The notes under the pieces: generated by a model
Seen by the model: the letters and a program-made list of their open reading frames with translations, nothing else
What the model was told of the DNA's origin: nothing
Database searches by the model: none
DNA from: Pseudomonadota bacterium
Lineage (GTDB): Bacteria > Myxococcota_A > UBA796 > SXON01
NCBI GenBank assembly: GCA_030684355.1
Contig: JAUXTN010000189.1
Coordinates: 41,735-105,734, forward strand
Direction of reading: 5' to 3'
DNA: 64,000 nt
Program-made: the position numbers and the translations under genes
Part shown: positions 33,148 to 41,697 of the stretch, in pieces
Layout: every line of letters starts with the position of its first letter
How positions within the stretch are numbered: position 1 is the first letter of the stretch

Positions 33148-34473
33148 GTGTCCCGCCGTCCGGTGCTACGAACCGAGCTTCCCGGGCCCATCGCTCGGGA
33201 GATCCTGAAGGGCAGCAACGGCGCCGTGTCGCCGTCCTATACGCGCGACCACCCGCTCGTGGCCGACCAGGCCGCGGGCCTCTGGATCACCGACCCGGAC
33301 GGGAACGAGGTCCTCGACATGTCCGCGGGCATCGCCGTCACGAGCACGGGCCACTGCCACCCGGTGGTGGTGAAGGCGATCCAGGACCAGGCCGCGCGCC
33401 TCATCCACATGAGCGGGACGGACTTCTACTACCCGAGCCAGGCAAAGCTCGCGGGCCGCCTCGCGGCCATGCAGCCGGTCACCGGCGACAAGTGCCGGGT
33501 GTACTTCGGGAACTCGGGGGCCGAGGCCAACGAGGCCGCGATGAAGCTCGCCCGCTACTACACGGGCCGCACGCAGTTCATCGCGTTCCTCGACAGCTTC
33601 CACGGGCGCACCTACGGCGCGATGTCGCTCACGGCGTCCAAGGCGCGGCAGCGGGAGGGCTTCGGGCCCTTCCTGCCCGTCACGCACGCGCTCTACCCGG
33701 ACTCCTACCGGATGGGCCCGCGCGCCACCGCGCTCGCGATGGACCACCTGGAGATGTTGTTCCGCACGATCACCCCGCCGTCCGACGTCGCGGCGATCTT
33801 CGTGGAGCCCGTCCAGGGCGAGGGCGGCTACATCGTGCCCCCCGGGGACTTCCTCCCGAAGCTCCGCGAGCTCTGCGACAAGCACGGCATCCTCCTCGTG
33901 TTCGACGAGGTGCAGTGCGGCATGGGGCGCACCGGCAAGATGTTCGCGTGGGAGCACACGGGCGTGAAGCCGGACATCATCTCGCTCGCCAAGGGCATCG
34001 CCTCCGGCATGCCGCTCTCCGCGACCATCGCGAGCGAAGAGATCATGAAGTGGAAGCCGGGGGCGCACGCGAGCACCTTCGGCGGCAACCCGATCGCCTG
34101 CGCGGCGGCCAACGCCACGCTCGATCTCCTCGAGGGCGGGCTCGTCGAGAACAGCGCGAAGGTCGGGGCGTTCCTGCAGGACGAGCTCCGGCGCCGCCTC
34201 GGGGATCACCCGAACGTCGGCGACATCCGCGGCCAGGGCCTGATGGTCGGCGTCGAGCTCGTGAAGGACCGCACCACGAAGGAGCGCGCCATCGAGCTGC
34301 GCAACGACGTGGTGATGGACGCCTTCCTCAAGCACGGCATGGTCATCCTCGGGTGCGGTCAGAACACGATCCGGTTCTGCCCGGGCCTCGTCATCACCGA
34401 GGAGGAGGCCGTGCTCGCGGTCGACCTCTTCACGCGTTCCTTGAACAGCCTCACGGGAGTCGCTCATGCGTAA
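33148..34473 (+). CDS. Class III PLP aminotransferase (GABA/5-aminovalerate-like)
   Basis: The 441-residue product is an omega-aminotransferase of class III. It shows VYFGNSGAEANEAAMKLAR, FLDSFHGRTYGAMSLT, VEPVQGEGGY, LVFDEVQCGMGRTGKMFAWEH, and the PLP Lys in ISLAKGIASGMPLSA, followed by HASTFGGNPIA. The start is GTG 33148, with AGAGG 5 nt upstream; GTG 33142 is also in frame. It overlaps the glutaryl-CoA dehydrogenase gene by 8 nt. That coupling suggests conversion of an omega-amino acid (5-aminovalerate in lysine breakdown, or a related amine) to a dicarboxylate semialdehyde. GABA is the main alternative substrate. Confidence 0.85.
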   Translation: MSRRPVLRTELPGPIAREILKGSNGAVSPSYTRDHPLVADQAAGLWITDPDGNEVLDMSAGIAVTSTGHCHPVVVKAIQDQAARLIHMSGTDFYYPSQAKLAGRLAAMQPVTGDKCRVYFGNSGAEANEAAMKLARYYTGRTQFIAFLDSFHGRTYGAMSLTASKARQREGFGPFLPVTHALYPDSYRMGPRATALAMDHLEMLFRTITPPSDVAAIFVEPVQGEGGYIVPPGDFLPKLRELCDKHGILLVFDEVQCGMGRTGKMFAWEHTGVKPDIISLAKGIASGMPLSATIASEEIMKWKPGAHASTFGGNPIACAAANATLDLLEGGLVENSAKVGAFLQDELRRRLGDHPNVGDIRGQGLMVGVELVKDRTTKERAIELRNDVVMDAFLKHGMVILGCGQNTIRFCPGLVITEEEAVLAVDLFTRSLNSLTGVAHA

Positions 34474-35632
34474 GTTCGACGGTGTCGACCTCTACAACAT
34501 CGACAGCCTCTTGTCCGAGGACGAGCGCATGGTGCGCGACGCCGTTCGGGGCTGGGTCGATGACAACGTCATCCCCATCATCGAAGGGCACTGCCGCGCG
34601 GGCACGTTCCCCCGCCACCTCGTCGCCCAGATGGGCGAGATGGGGCTCCTCGGCGTGAACCTCAAGGGCTACGGCTGCCCGGGCATGAGCAACGTGTCCT
34701 ACGGGCTCGTGGCGCAGGAGCTCGAGCGCGGCGACTCCGGCATTCGCAGCTTTGCGAGCGTGCAGACGAGCCTCTGCATGTACCCGATCCACGCGTTCGG
34801 GACGGAGGAGCACAAGAACAAGTACCTGCCCGGCATGGCGCAGGGGAAGCTCATCGGCTGCTTCGGCCTCACCGAGCCGGACTACGGCAGCAACCCCGGC
34901 GACATGGTCACGCGCGCGGTGGACGACGGCGACAGCTACGTCCTCAACGGCGCCAAGATGTGGATCACGAACGGCACGATCGCCGACCTCGCGATCGTCT
35001 GGGCGAAGCTCGACGGCGTGATCCGCGGCTTCATCGTCGAGAAGGGTGACCCCGGCTTCAGCGCCCCCGAGATGCACGGCAAGCACTCGCTGAAGGCGAG
35101 CGTCACGTCCGAGCTCGTGTTCCTCGACTGCCGCATCCCGAAGGACCGCATCCTTCCGCACGTGAAGGGCCTGAAGGGCCCCTTCTCCTGCCTCAACAAC
35201 GCCCGCTACGGCATCTCCTGGGGCGCGATCGGCGCGGCCATGGCCTGCTTCCACAGCGCGCGCGAGTACAGCCTCTCCCGCATCCAGTTCGGCAAGCCGA
35301 TCGCCAGCTTCCAGCTCGTGCAGAACAAGCTGGCGTGGATGCTCCGCGAGATCACGAAGGCCCAGCTCCTCTCGCTGCAGCTTGGCCGCCTCAAGGACGC
35401 GGGCACGATCATCCCCGAGCAGATCTCGCTCGCGAAGATGAACAACGTCGACATCGCCTTGCAGATCGCGCGGGAGTCCCGCGACATCCACGGGGCGAAC
35501 GGCATCCTCGACGAGTACCCGGTGATGCGCCACATGGCGAACCTCGAGTCCGTGAAGACCTACGAGGGCACGCACGACATCCACAACCTCATCCTGGGGC
35601 GCTGGATCACGGGGATCCCGGCGTTCGAGTAG
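34466..35632 (+). CDS. gcdH: Glutaryl-CoA dehydrogenase-like acyl-CoA dehydrogenase
   Basis: Glutaryl-CoA dehydrogenase oxidises and decarboxylates glutaryl-CoA to crotonyl-CoA in lysine, hydroxylysine and tryptophan breakdown. The 388-residue product has acyl-CoA dehydrogenase motifs (GCFGLTEPDYGSNPGDM, GAKMWITNGTIADL), Arg in GDSGIRSFASVQ matching the glutarate-carboxylate contact of the family, and the catalytic Glu in KTYEGTHDIHNLILGR. Those last residues match glutaryl-CoA dehydrogenase more than other acyl-CoA dehydrogenases. It starts 8 nt inside the aminotransferase gene and is the last gene of that pair. Electrons go to ETF, which is not encoded in this window. Confidence 0.85.
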   Translation: MRKFDGVDLYNIDSLLSEDERMVRDAVRGWVDDNVIPIIEGHCRAGTFPRHLVAQMGEMGLLGVNLKGYGCPGMSNVSYGLVAQELERGDSGIRSFASVQTSLCMYPIHAFGTEEHKNKYLPGMAQGKLIGCFGLTEPDYGSNPGDMVTRAVDDGDSYVLNGAKMWITNGTIADLAIVWAKLDGVIRGFIVEKGDPGFSAPEMHGKHSLKASVTSELVFLDCRIPKDRILPHVKGLKGPFSCLNNARYGISWGAIGAAMACFHSAREYSLSRIQFGKPIASFQLVQNKLAWMLREITKAQLLSLQLGRLKDAGTIIPEQISLAKMNNVDIALQIARESRDIHGANGILDEYPVMRHMANLESVKTYEGTHDIHNLILGRWITGIPAFE

Positions 35633-35692
35633 TCGGCTCGCTGACCCTCCGAGCGGCGCGCGGGATACCTCCGAACCGTTCGGAGGCCCGCC

Positions 35693-37078
35693 ATGCTGTT
35701 GCTCGCGCTGTTGTCCATCGCCTGGGCGGTCGAGCCGACCCCTGTGTCCTGCCCGGACGGCACCACGCCCCGCGGTCGGCTCCCCCCTGACGACACCGAG
35801 CGCTACTGTGTCGCCGCCGATGGCGCCCCGAGCGGCCCCTACCGCGCCTGGTACCCCGCGGGTGCGCACCGGGTCGAGGCCGCGTTCGCCGCCGGACTGC
35901 GCGACGGCGGGTACCGGGAGTGGCACGCAAACGGGCAGGTCCGCGTCCAGGGGCGCTACGCGGCGGGCCGCAAGGTGGGGACGTGGTCGGCCTGGGCCGA
36001 GTCCGGCACGCCGACCGAGGTGTCCGGCTGGAAGGACGGCGTGCGCCAAGGGCGGCTCGAGACCTGGTGGCCGGACGGGAAGCCGCGGCTCTCGACCACC
36101 TACAAGAAGGGCGTGCAGGTCGGCACGAGCGTCGAATTCCACGCGAGCGGGTTGAAGAAGGACGAGGCGACCTGGACGCTCGGGGTGCGCAACGGCCCCT
36201 CGAGCGCGTGGGACGAGACCGGGCGGGTCCGCCAGCAGGGCGGCTGGATCATGGGGACGCGCGACGGCGCGTGGATCGAGGTGGACGACCAGGGCCGCCT
36301 CTCGGAGGGCGCCTACGTCATGGGGCGGAAGACCGGCACCTGGACCGAGTGGTCGGATGCCGGGCAGCGCGAGCGAGGCGGGTACGTGGACAACCAGCGG
36401 CACGGCGCCTGGGCGATCGCCACCGCGGACGGCAAGGCCGTCGCGAGCGGCCCGTACACGTTCGGCAAGCGCGACGGCCTGTGGACCGAGCTGTTCCCCG
36501 ACGGCAAGAAGCACCGCGAGGGCGCCTACGCCGAGGACCGGGAGGACGGCCTCTGGACGACGTGGCGCCCGAACGGCACCAAGGAGACCGAGGTGACGTG
36601 GGCCCGCGGGAAGATGAGCGGCGCCTGGATCGCCTACGCCCCGACCGGCGCGAAGGTGATCGCGGGCCAGGTGCGAGACGGCGAGATGTTCGGGGTGTGG
36701 GAGCGCTTCCACGCGAACGGGCAGGTGGCCGAGCGCGGGACGTGGACGGGCGGCGTACCCGGGTTCGGCGTGCTCGAGAAGCGAGGCGCTCGGGTCGGGA
36801 AGTGGGAGACCTTCCACGAGAACGGCAAGCCCGCGGTCGTGGGGCAGGTCGACGCCGAGGGCCGCATGGTCGGCCGGTGGACCTTCTGGGATGAAGCGGG
36901 CGCCGAGCTTAGGACCGAGGACTGGCGCGAGGGCAAGAAGGTCGTGCCGCCGCCGAAGCCGGATGCCGCAGCGGGCGCCACGGCCGCGGCCCCGGTGGGG
37001 AAGGCGCCCCCGGTGGGGAAGGCGCCCCCCAAGGGCGCGAAGGCGCCCGCGAAGGGCAGCGCACCAGCGAAGAAGTAG
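35693..37078 (+). CDS. Secreted MORN/YwqK-like repeat protein
   Basis: The 461-residue product begins with a signal peptide (ALLSIAWAV). It then has about 15 repeats of ~22-24 residues of the form G-x-W-x-x-W-x-x-x-G (for example GTWSAWAESGTPTEVSGWKDG, WTEWSDAGQRERGGYV, WERFHANGQVAERGTW). These are the MORN/toxin-immunity YwqK-type repeats, which build beta-hairpin ladders. The C-terminus is low-complexity (GKAPPVGKAPPKGAKAPAKG), rich in Lys, Pro and Ala. Such proteins are often envelope-exposed, with unclear function. It is a lone gene converging with the GspC-like gene. Confidence 0.8.
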   Translation: MLLLALLSIAWAVEPTPVSCPDGTTPRGRLPPDDTERYCVAADGAPSGPYRAWYPAGAHRVEAAFAAGLRDGGYREWHANGQVRVQGRYAAGRKVGTWSAWAESGTPTEVSGWKDGVRQGRLETWWPDGKPRLSTTYKKGVQVGTSVEFHASGLKKDEATWTLGVRNGPSSAWDETGRVRQQGGWIMGTRDGAWIEVDDQGRLSEGAYVMGRKTGTWTEWSDAGQRERGGYVDNQRHGAWAIATADGKAVASGPYTFGKRDGLWTELFPDGKKHREGAYAEDREDGLWTTWRPNGTKETEVTWARGKMSGAWIAYAPTGAKVIAGQVRDGEMFGVWERFHANGQVAERGTWTGGVPGFGVLEKRGARVGKWETFHENGKPAVVGQVDAEGRMVGRWTFWDEAGAELRTEDWREGKKVVPPPKPDAAAGATAAAPVGKAPPVGKAPPKGAKAPAKGSAPAKK

Positions 37079-37132
37079 GCGGGCGCTGGATGGCCAGGCC
37101 GGCGCTCGCACGTGTCGACCAGATCGCGACCA

Positions 37133-37155
37133 CAGGCCGGGCGAGGGCCGGCCTG
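37133..37155 (-). terminator. CAGGCCGG hairpin after GspC-like stop
   Basis: CAGGCCGG and CCGGCCTG flank a 7-nt loop, just beyond the stop (37157-37159, minus strand) of the gene. A second GCCAGGCCGGC lies at 37093-37103 and could pair instead. A related hairpin follows the stop at 41638. No T-tract. Confidence 0.45.
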
Positions 37156-37156
37156 G

Positions 37157-37957
37157 CTACCGCTTCAGCCGGTACCGCAGCGTGATCTTGTCGCCGTTCT
37201 TGCGGGTGACCTCCACGCGGAGGTGCTCGTCGTTCCGCAGGAACAGGTAGGCGGCGATGCCGTCCGTCAACGTCGCGACGCGGCGATCGTTGATGGTGTT
37301 GACGATGTCGCCGTGGCGCAGGCCTGCCTGCCGGAGGAGGCTGCACCGCGGCAGGAAGATGCGCGCGCCGTCGGGCCGTCCGTCCGTCCCGATGTGGGTG
37401 TTCACGCCGACGTGCTTCTCCAACTCCCTCAGGTGCGCCGCGTAGTAGTCGAGCACACCCCGCTCGACGCGCCACTTGTCGTCGCCCAGGGCGGTGATCT
37501 CTTCGATGGGCTCGCACGGCGCGCGGTTGCCGCGCGGCCGTACCCCCTTGACGCCCAGCCGCTTGGCGGCCGTGCTCTGGGTCGCGTCCGGATCGCCATC
37601 CTCGGCGCCCTGCGTGGCCGAGGCCGCGGCCTTCGTCGTGTTCGCGGGGGTGGGCCCCGGCCCGCTGACGACCTCGGCCTCCGCCGCGGCCGTGGCCTCC
37701 GTGGGCTCGACGTACATCGAGACCCGCACGGGCTCGGGCTCCCCGAGGGGGACCTCCCCGCCGTCGTTGCCCGCCGGGCCCTCCACGGTGCCCTCTTCTC
37801 CCGGGGTCTCCTCCGGCGGGTCGGGGCTCAGCCACCAGATCAGCAGGAGCGGGGCCGTCAGCGCGAGGTGCAGCCCCAGGCTGAGCGCAAGCGAGAGTGC
37901 CGACTGTGGGAGCCGGGAGGACAACGCGGTCGCGGATCGGGCGGGCCGCACGGCCAT
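37157..37957 (-). CDS. GspC-like inner-membrane protein with C-terminal PDZ domain
   Basis: The 266-residue product has an N-terminal cytoplasmic tail, one transmembrane segment (LSLGLHLALTAPLLLIWWL), a long acidic Pro/Ala-rich periplasmic linker and a C-terminal PDZ-like domain. In that domain LLRQAGLRHGDIVNTINDRRV and LRVEVTRKNGDKITLRYRL match the carboxylate-binding core and tail of GspC/HtrA-type PDZ domains. The layout is that of GspC, the subunit linking the type II secretion inner-membrane platform to the secretin, but no other gsp genes are present. A stand-alone PDZ membrane protein is the alternative. Confidence 0.6.
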   Translation of the reverse strand: MAVRPARSATALSSRLPQSALSLALSLGLHLALTAPLLLIWWLSPDPPEETPGEEGTVEGPAGNDGGEVPLGEPEPVRVSMYVEPTEATAAAEAEVVSGPGPTPANTTKAAASATQGAEDGDPDATQSTAAKRLGVKGVRPRGNRAPCEPIEEITALGDDKWRVERGVLDYYAAHLRELEKHVGVNTHIGTDGRPDGARIFLPRCSLLRQAGLRHGDIVNTINDRRVATLTDGIAAYLFLRNDEHLRVEVTRKNGDKITLRYRLKR

Positions 37958-38072
37958 GGGCTCCGGGGGGGGGGAGGGGACCGCATGTCCTTAGCCGACC
38001 GGACGGGCCCGAGCCCGAGGGCGACGTGTGGATCGACCTCCCGGCGGCGGGCGGCGCCTCGGGAGGCCCGGG

Positions 38073-38720
38073 TCAGCTCGCCCGACGATCCAGCTCGAAG
38101 GGGCGGCGCCGCACGAGCACGCGGGCGGGCGGCATGTTCAGCAGCACGTTGCGGCTGCCGACCACGAGCGGTGCGAGGCGCTCTTCGAGCTCCATCAGCT
38201 GCTGCGCGCGCTTGCGGTCCTTGGTGCCCCCGAACATGCGGAGCACCTCTCGACCGAGGAGGTGGTGGAACATGATGAGCGTGCCACCCGGCTCCAACAA
38301 CTCGAAGAAGCGCGTGTAGATCGCCTCGGAGAGCTCGGCCGGGAAGTTCGCGAGCGGGAGCCCGCTCACGATGTGGTTGTAGCGGAACCCGGGATCGAAC
38401 TCGAGGATGTCCGCGTTGTGGATGATCGGGGCCACCGGCGAGGCGCCGTCGAACCGCTGGTGCAGGGTGGTGCAGAACGCGGGGTTCAGCTCCACGACAT
38501 CCAGGTGATCGCCCGGGAGCAGGCGCTGCGTCAGCTCGGTGGTGACAGGGCCCACGCCCGCGCCCACCTCGAGCACGCGCAGGGGACCACCGGCGCCGCC
38601 CACCACGGGACGCACCATCGCCTCGCAGAGGCCCCGGCTCGACGGCCAGACGGCGCCAACCGTCGTGCCGTTGCGGAAGCTCTGCGAGAGGAATTTCAGA
38701 CCGTCGAGAACCCCGGCCAT
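38073..38720 (-). CDS. SAM methyltransferase, PmtA-like (phospholipid N-methyltransferase type)
   Basis: The 215-residue product is a class I methyltransferase with motif I LEVGAGVGPVTTELTQRL, motif II-like VVELNPAFC and HIVSGLPLANFP. The N-terminal stretch FLSQSFRNGTTVGAVWPSSR and the N-P-x-x-Y/F-like LPLANF context resemble PmtA/rRNA-dimethylase-type proteins. Those methylate phosphatidylethanolamine to phosphatidylcholine or act on rRNA. A phospholipid substrate is a guess. It lies 115 nt from the GspC-like gene with no overlap and is alone on its transcript. Confidence 0.65.
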   Translation of the reverse strand: MAGVLDGLKFLSQSFRNGTTVGAVWPSSRGLCEAMVRPVVGGAGGPLRVLEVGAGVGPVTTELTQRLLPGDHLDVVELNPAFCTTLHQRFDGASPVAPIIHNADILEFDPGFRYNHIVSGLPLANFPAELSEAIYTRFFELLEPGGTLIMFHHLLGREVLRMFGGTKDRKRAQQLMELEERLAPLVVGSRNVLLNMPPARVLVRRRPFELDRRAS

Positions 38721-38820
38721 GACGTACCTGTGACGCTGCTCACATTACCGCGTTCGCGGCGTGCGTGCAGGGTGGGAGGCCTCGGCGTGGCACTTCGTCA
38801 CCAGCCGAGGCCCAACTGAA

Positions 38821-40647
38821 CTAGGCCTCGAACAGGCCCGGCTCGAGGCAGGACTCGTCGCCCGCCTGGATGGTCTTCGCGAGCGCCGTGGCCTTGGGGA
38901 GGATGTTCTTGGCGTAGAACTTGGCGTTGAGCACCTTGCCCCGGTAGAACTTCTGGTCGGCGGCGCTGACGCCCCCGGCGTCGAGCGCCTCGAGCGCGAT
39001 GCGGCCCTGCCAGATGGCGTGCAGGCCCAGCACCACGGTGCCGAACAAGGTGAGGAACGGCGAGCTCTGGAGCATCGCGCCCTTCAGGTTGCCCTGCATG
39101 CCGAGGCCACCGAGGTACATCGCGGTCTGACCGAGCTGGTCGCGCGCGCGCTCGAGGGCGCTCACCTCGTCATCCAGGCGCTTCGTGGCCTTGGCGGCCT
39201 CGAGCTCGAGGTTGCACTCGTTGAGCCACGACATGAACAGCGCGCCGTTGCCCTTGCGCATCTTGCGGCCGAGGAGGTCCATCGCCTGGATGCCGTTGGT
39301 GCCCTCGTAGATCGAGTTGATCTTCGAGTCCCGCAGGTTCTGCTCGACCGGGTACTCGCCGGTGTAGCCGTACCCGCCGTACACCTGCACGGCCATGCAG
39401 CACACGTCAAAGCCCACGTCCGAGCCGTGCGACTTCACGATCGGGGTCATGAGCTCGACGAGGCCGAGGAGGTAGTCGCGCTCGTCCTCCGCGCCGTGCT
39501 CCGCGCGGTCCAGACGGTTGGCCACGCTGTAGACGAGCGAGCGCATCGTCTCGACCTGCACCTTCATCGTCATGAGCATGCGGCGCACGTCGGGGTGCTG
39601 GTTGATCGTGACGCGCGGGGGGTCGGACTCGCGCATGCTCTCGATGGACGAGCCCTGCACGCGGTCCTGGGAGTAGGCCAGCGCGTTGAGCCAGCTCGAC
39701 GAGGCCGTGGAGACGGCCTGGATGCCGACGCCGATGCGGGCCTCGTTCATCATGTGGAACATGATCTCCATGCCCTGGCCTTCCTTGCCGAGGCGCCACC
39801 CCTTGCACGGGCCGTTCGCGCCGAGCGCCACGCTGCACGTGGCGGACCCGTTGATGCCCATCTTGTGCTCGATGCCGACGACGTAGATGTCGTTGCGCTC
39901 ACCAAGGGTGCCCGTCTCGTCGAAGTTGAACTTCGGCACGAGGAAGATCGAGATGCCGCGGGTGCCGGCGGGCGCGTCGGGCGCGCGGGCCAGCACGAGG
40001 TGGCAGATGTTCTCGGTCATGTCGTTGTCGCCGCCGGAGATGAAGATCTTCTCCCCCGTCAGGAGGTAGAGCCCCTCGACCTCGGTGCGCTCGGCACGGG
40101 TGCGGTTGTCACCGACGGCGCTACCGGCGCCAGCCTCGGTGAGGCACATGGTCCCGCCCCACTGCCCGCCGACGAGGCGCGGCACGACGATGTCGCGCAG
40201 CCACTCGGGCGTGTAGTGGGACGCCAACAGGTTCGCCGCGGCGCGGGACAGGCCCGGGTAGATGCTGAACGCGGTGTTCGACCCCGTGAGCATCTCGTGC
40301 ATCGCCACGTCGATCGCGTGGGGCAGGCCCACGCCGCCGTGCTCGGGGCTCATGCCCGCCGCGACGAGCCCGGCCTCGGCGAGCGTCTTGTAGGCTTCCT
40401 TGAAGCCGGGAGGCGTGGTGACGTTGCCCTTGCCGTCGAACTTGCAGCCCTCACGGTCACCCACCTTGTTGATGGGGGCGAGGACGTTGCGCGCGATGTC
40501 CGCGGCGCTCTCGAGCATGGTCTCGTACAGGTCGCGGTCGAAGTCCGCGTACTTGGGCACGTTCTTGAGCGCTTCGTCCACCTTCAGCTGCTCGAAGAGG
40601 ACGAAGCGGATGTCGCGAAGATCCAGGCTGTATTCGGTTGCGCTCAT
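38821..40647 (-). CDS. Acyl-CoA dehydrogenase, long form (DmdC-like)
   Basis: The 608-residue product is a long acyl-CoA dehydrogenase: an N-terminal helical domain, the beta domain with MCLTEAGAGSAVGDN, KIFISGGDNDMTENI and GINGSATCSVAL, then a helical C-terminal domain of about 130 extra residues. Active-site Glu lies in INSIYEGTNGIQAMDL. This size and architecture are typical of 3-methylmercaptopropionyl-CoA dehydrogenase/AcdA-like enzymes, which act on fatty acyl-CoA or sulfur-containing acyl-CoA. ATG 40647 was chosen over an upstream start because family proteins begin there. A FadR-type operator at its promoter suggests control by long-chain acyl-CoA. ETF genes are not in the window. Confidence 0.88.
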   Translation of the reverse strand: MSATEYSLDLRDIRFVLFEQLKVDEALKNVPKYADFDRDLYETMLESAADIARNVLAPINKVGDREGCKFDGKGNVTTPPGFKEAYKTLAEAGLVAAGMSPEHGGVGLPHAIDVAMHEMLTGSNTAFSIYPGLSRAAANLLASHYTPEWLRDIVVPRLVGGQWGGTMCLTEAGAGSAVGDNRTRAERTEVEGLYLLTGEKIFISGGDNDMTENICHLVLARAPDAPAGTRGISIFLVPKFNFDETGTLGERNDIYVVGIEHKMGINGSATCSVALGANGPCKGWRLGKEGQGMEIMFHMMNEARIGVGIQAVSTASSSWLNALAYSQDRVQGSSIESMRESDPPRVTINQHPDVRRMLMTMKVQVETMRSLVYSVANRLDRAEHGAEDERDYLLGLVELMTPIVKSHGSDVGFDVCCMAVQVYGGYGYTGEYPVEQNLRDSKINSIYEGTNGIQAMDLLGRKMRKGNGALFMSWLNECNLELEAAKATKRLDDEVSALERARDQLGQTAMYLGGLGMQGNLKGAMLQSSPFLTLFGTVVLGLHAIWQGRIALEALDAGGVSAADQKFYRGKVLNAKFYAKNILPKATALAKTIQAGDESCLEPGLFEA

Positions 40648-40671
40648 GGGCACCTCGGTTCGTTTGCCAGA

Positions 40672-40717
40672 TGAATGAATAGTCATTCAGTCTAAGACGT
40701 CGGGTTCGACAGGGCAA
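40672..40717 (-). promoter_or_regulatory. Acyl-CoA dehydrogenase promoter with FadR-type operator
   Basis: On the minus strand, TTGCCC (40712-40717) and TAGACT (40689-40694) are 17 nt apart. Overlapping and following the -10 is a TGAATGA-ATAG-TCATTCA inverted repeat (40672-40689). As I remember it, this fits the TetR-type FadR consensus of Bacillus subtilis (WTGAATGAMTANTCATTCAW) in its core positions. FadR is released by long-chain acyl-CoA, so the gene would be induced by fatty acids. Confidence 0.65.
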
Positions 40718-40801
40718 GGACGTGCAGCAGGTCGACTTCTCAGGGCATGATCGGCATGGACGCCCCCGAAACGGGGCTTCCCTTGTAGGCACGGAGGGCG
40801 C

Positions 40802-41638
40802 GTGTTGTTGGGCTTCCTGGCCTTGACCGCCTGCGGTGGGGGAGCGTTCTCCACCGCGGTCGAGACGACTGACGCCGAGGCGGACCAGACGGAAGTCGGT
40901 CCCGCGCCGTCCGCCGTTGAGACCCTCGTGGTGGACGTGACGGCGCGGGTCGTCCGGCCCGGCGCACCCGCGGCGTGGACGGCGCGCGCCTCCTGGGGGA
41001 GCCCGCCCACCCTCCCCGCCCTCGCGCCGGGCCAGTGCCGGCGGCCGGCGGCCGAGCTCTCCGCCTCCGCGCCGGGCGCCGAGGCGATCGAGGTCTCCGG
41101 GGCCGCCGGTGCGCGCCTCGCCTGGGCTCGGGCGACCGGCACGTGGGGCACGGTCGGCCCCCGCCAGGTCCTCGACGCCGCGTGGAGCGTGGCGGACGTG
41201 TCGTGGACCGACCTCGCCGGCCAGCGCCACCTCGCCGCGGATGTCGTCCGCTTCGGGGGCTTGCCGGAGGTGACCCGGGTGGTGCGGGAGCGGGAAGGCG
41301 GCGTGCGCGTTGGCTGGGACCCCACGACCGTCGGCGCCACCGAGCTCCGGGTGAGCGGGCCCGCGGGGGCGCTCGTCTGCGGCACGGCCCCCGACGGAAC
41401 GACGCTGCCGTGGTGGGTGGTGCCCGCGTACCAGGGCGAGATCGTGCTCGAGAGCGTCCGCGAGAACAGCGCGCTGGTGGATGGCGTGCTGGTGCGGGTG
41501 CGCACCACGCTGGAGCGGGTCATCCGCCTCGACGAGCCCGCCGGCATCACCGCCGAAGAGAAGCCGCCCGCCTTCCGGCCCTACTCCCCGCAGGGCCCCC
41601 GGCGGCTCGTGCGGCCGGCCCGGCATCCGGTGGGGTAG
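40802..41638 (+). CDS. Lipoprotein of unknown function, two beta-sandwich-like halves
   Basis: The 278-residue product starts with GTG 40802 and a lipobox (FLALTACGGG). The remainder is Ala/Val/Arg-rich and beta-like, with two similar segments resembling fibronectin-type or Ig-like folds (AIEVSGAAGARLAWARATG and TELRVSGPAGALVCGTAP). It ends with a Pro-rich tail. I do not recognise a family. It is divergent from the acyl-CoA dehydrogenase and converges with radA; a CAGGCCG hairpin follows its stop. Confidence 0.7.
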   Translation: MLLGFLALTACGGGAFSTAVETTDAEADQTEVGPAPSAVETLVVDVTARVVRPGAPAAWTARASWGSPPTLPALAPGQCRRPAAELSASAPGAEAIEVSGAAGARLAWARATGTWGTVGPRQVLDAAWSVADVSWTDLAGQRHLAADVVRFGGLPEVTRVVREREGGVRVGWDPTTVGATELRVSGPAGALVCGTAPDGTTLPWWVVPAYQGEIVLESVRENSALVDGVLVRVRTTLERVIRLDEPAGITAEEKPPAFRPYSPQGPRRLVRPARHPVG

Positions 41639-41639
41639 C

Positions 41640-41662
41640 CAGGCCGGATGGCGCACGGCCTG
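41640..41662 (+). terminator. CAGGCCG hairpin directly after the stop codon
   Basis: CAGGCCG and CGGCCTG pair across a 9-nt loop. GGTAGCCAGGCCGG spanning this stop (41634-41647) also occurs, inverted, across the stop of the GspC-like gene at 37148-37161. Confidence 0.45.
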
Positions 41663-41697
41663 TCTGGGTCATCCACGACGGGCCGCCTCCGCCCCGC

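Noticed and set aside
38761..40674. 637-codon plus-strand frame opposite the acyl-CoA dehydrogenase
   Set aside because: It mirrors the real gene's codon pattern, has no family motifs, and lacks a ribosome site or promoter.
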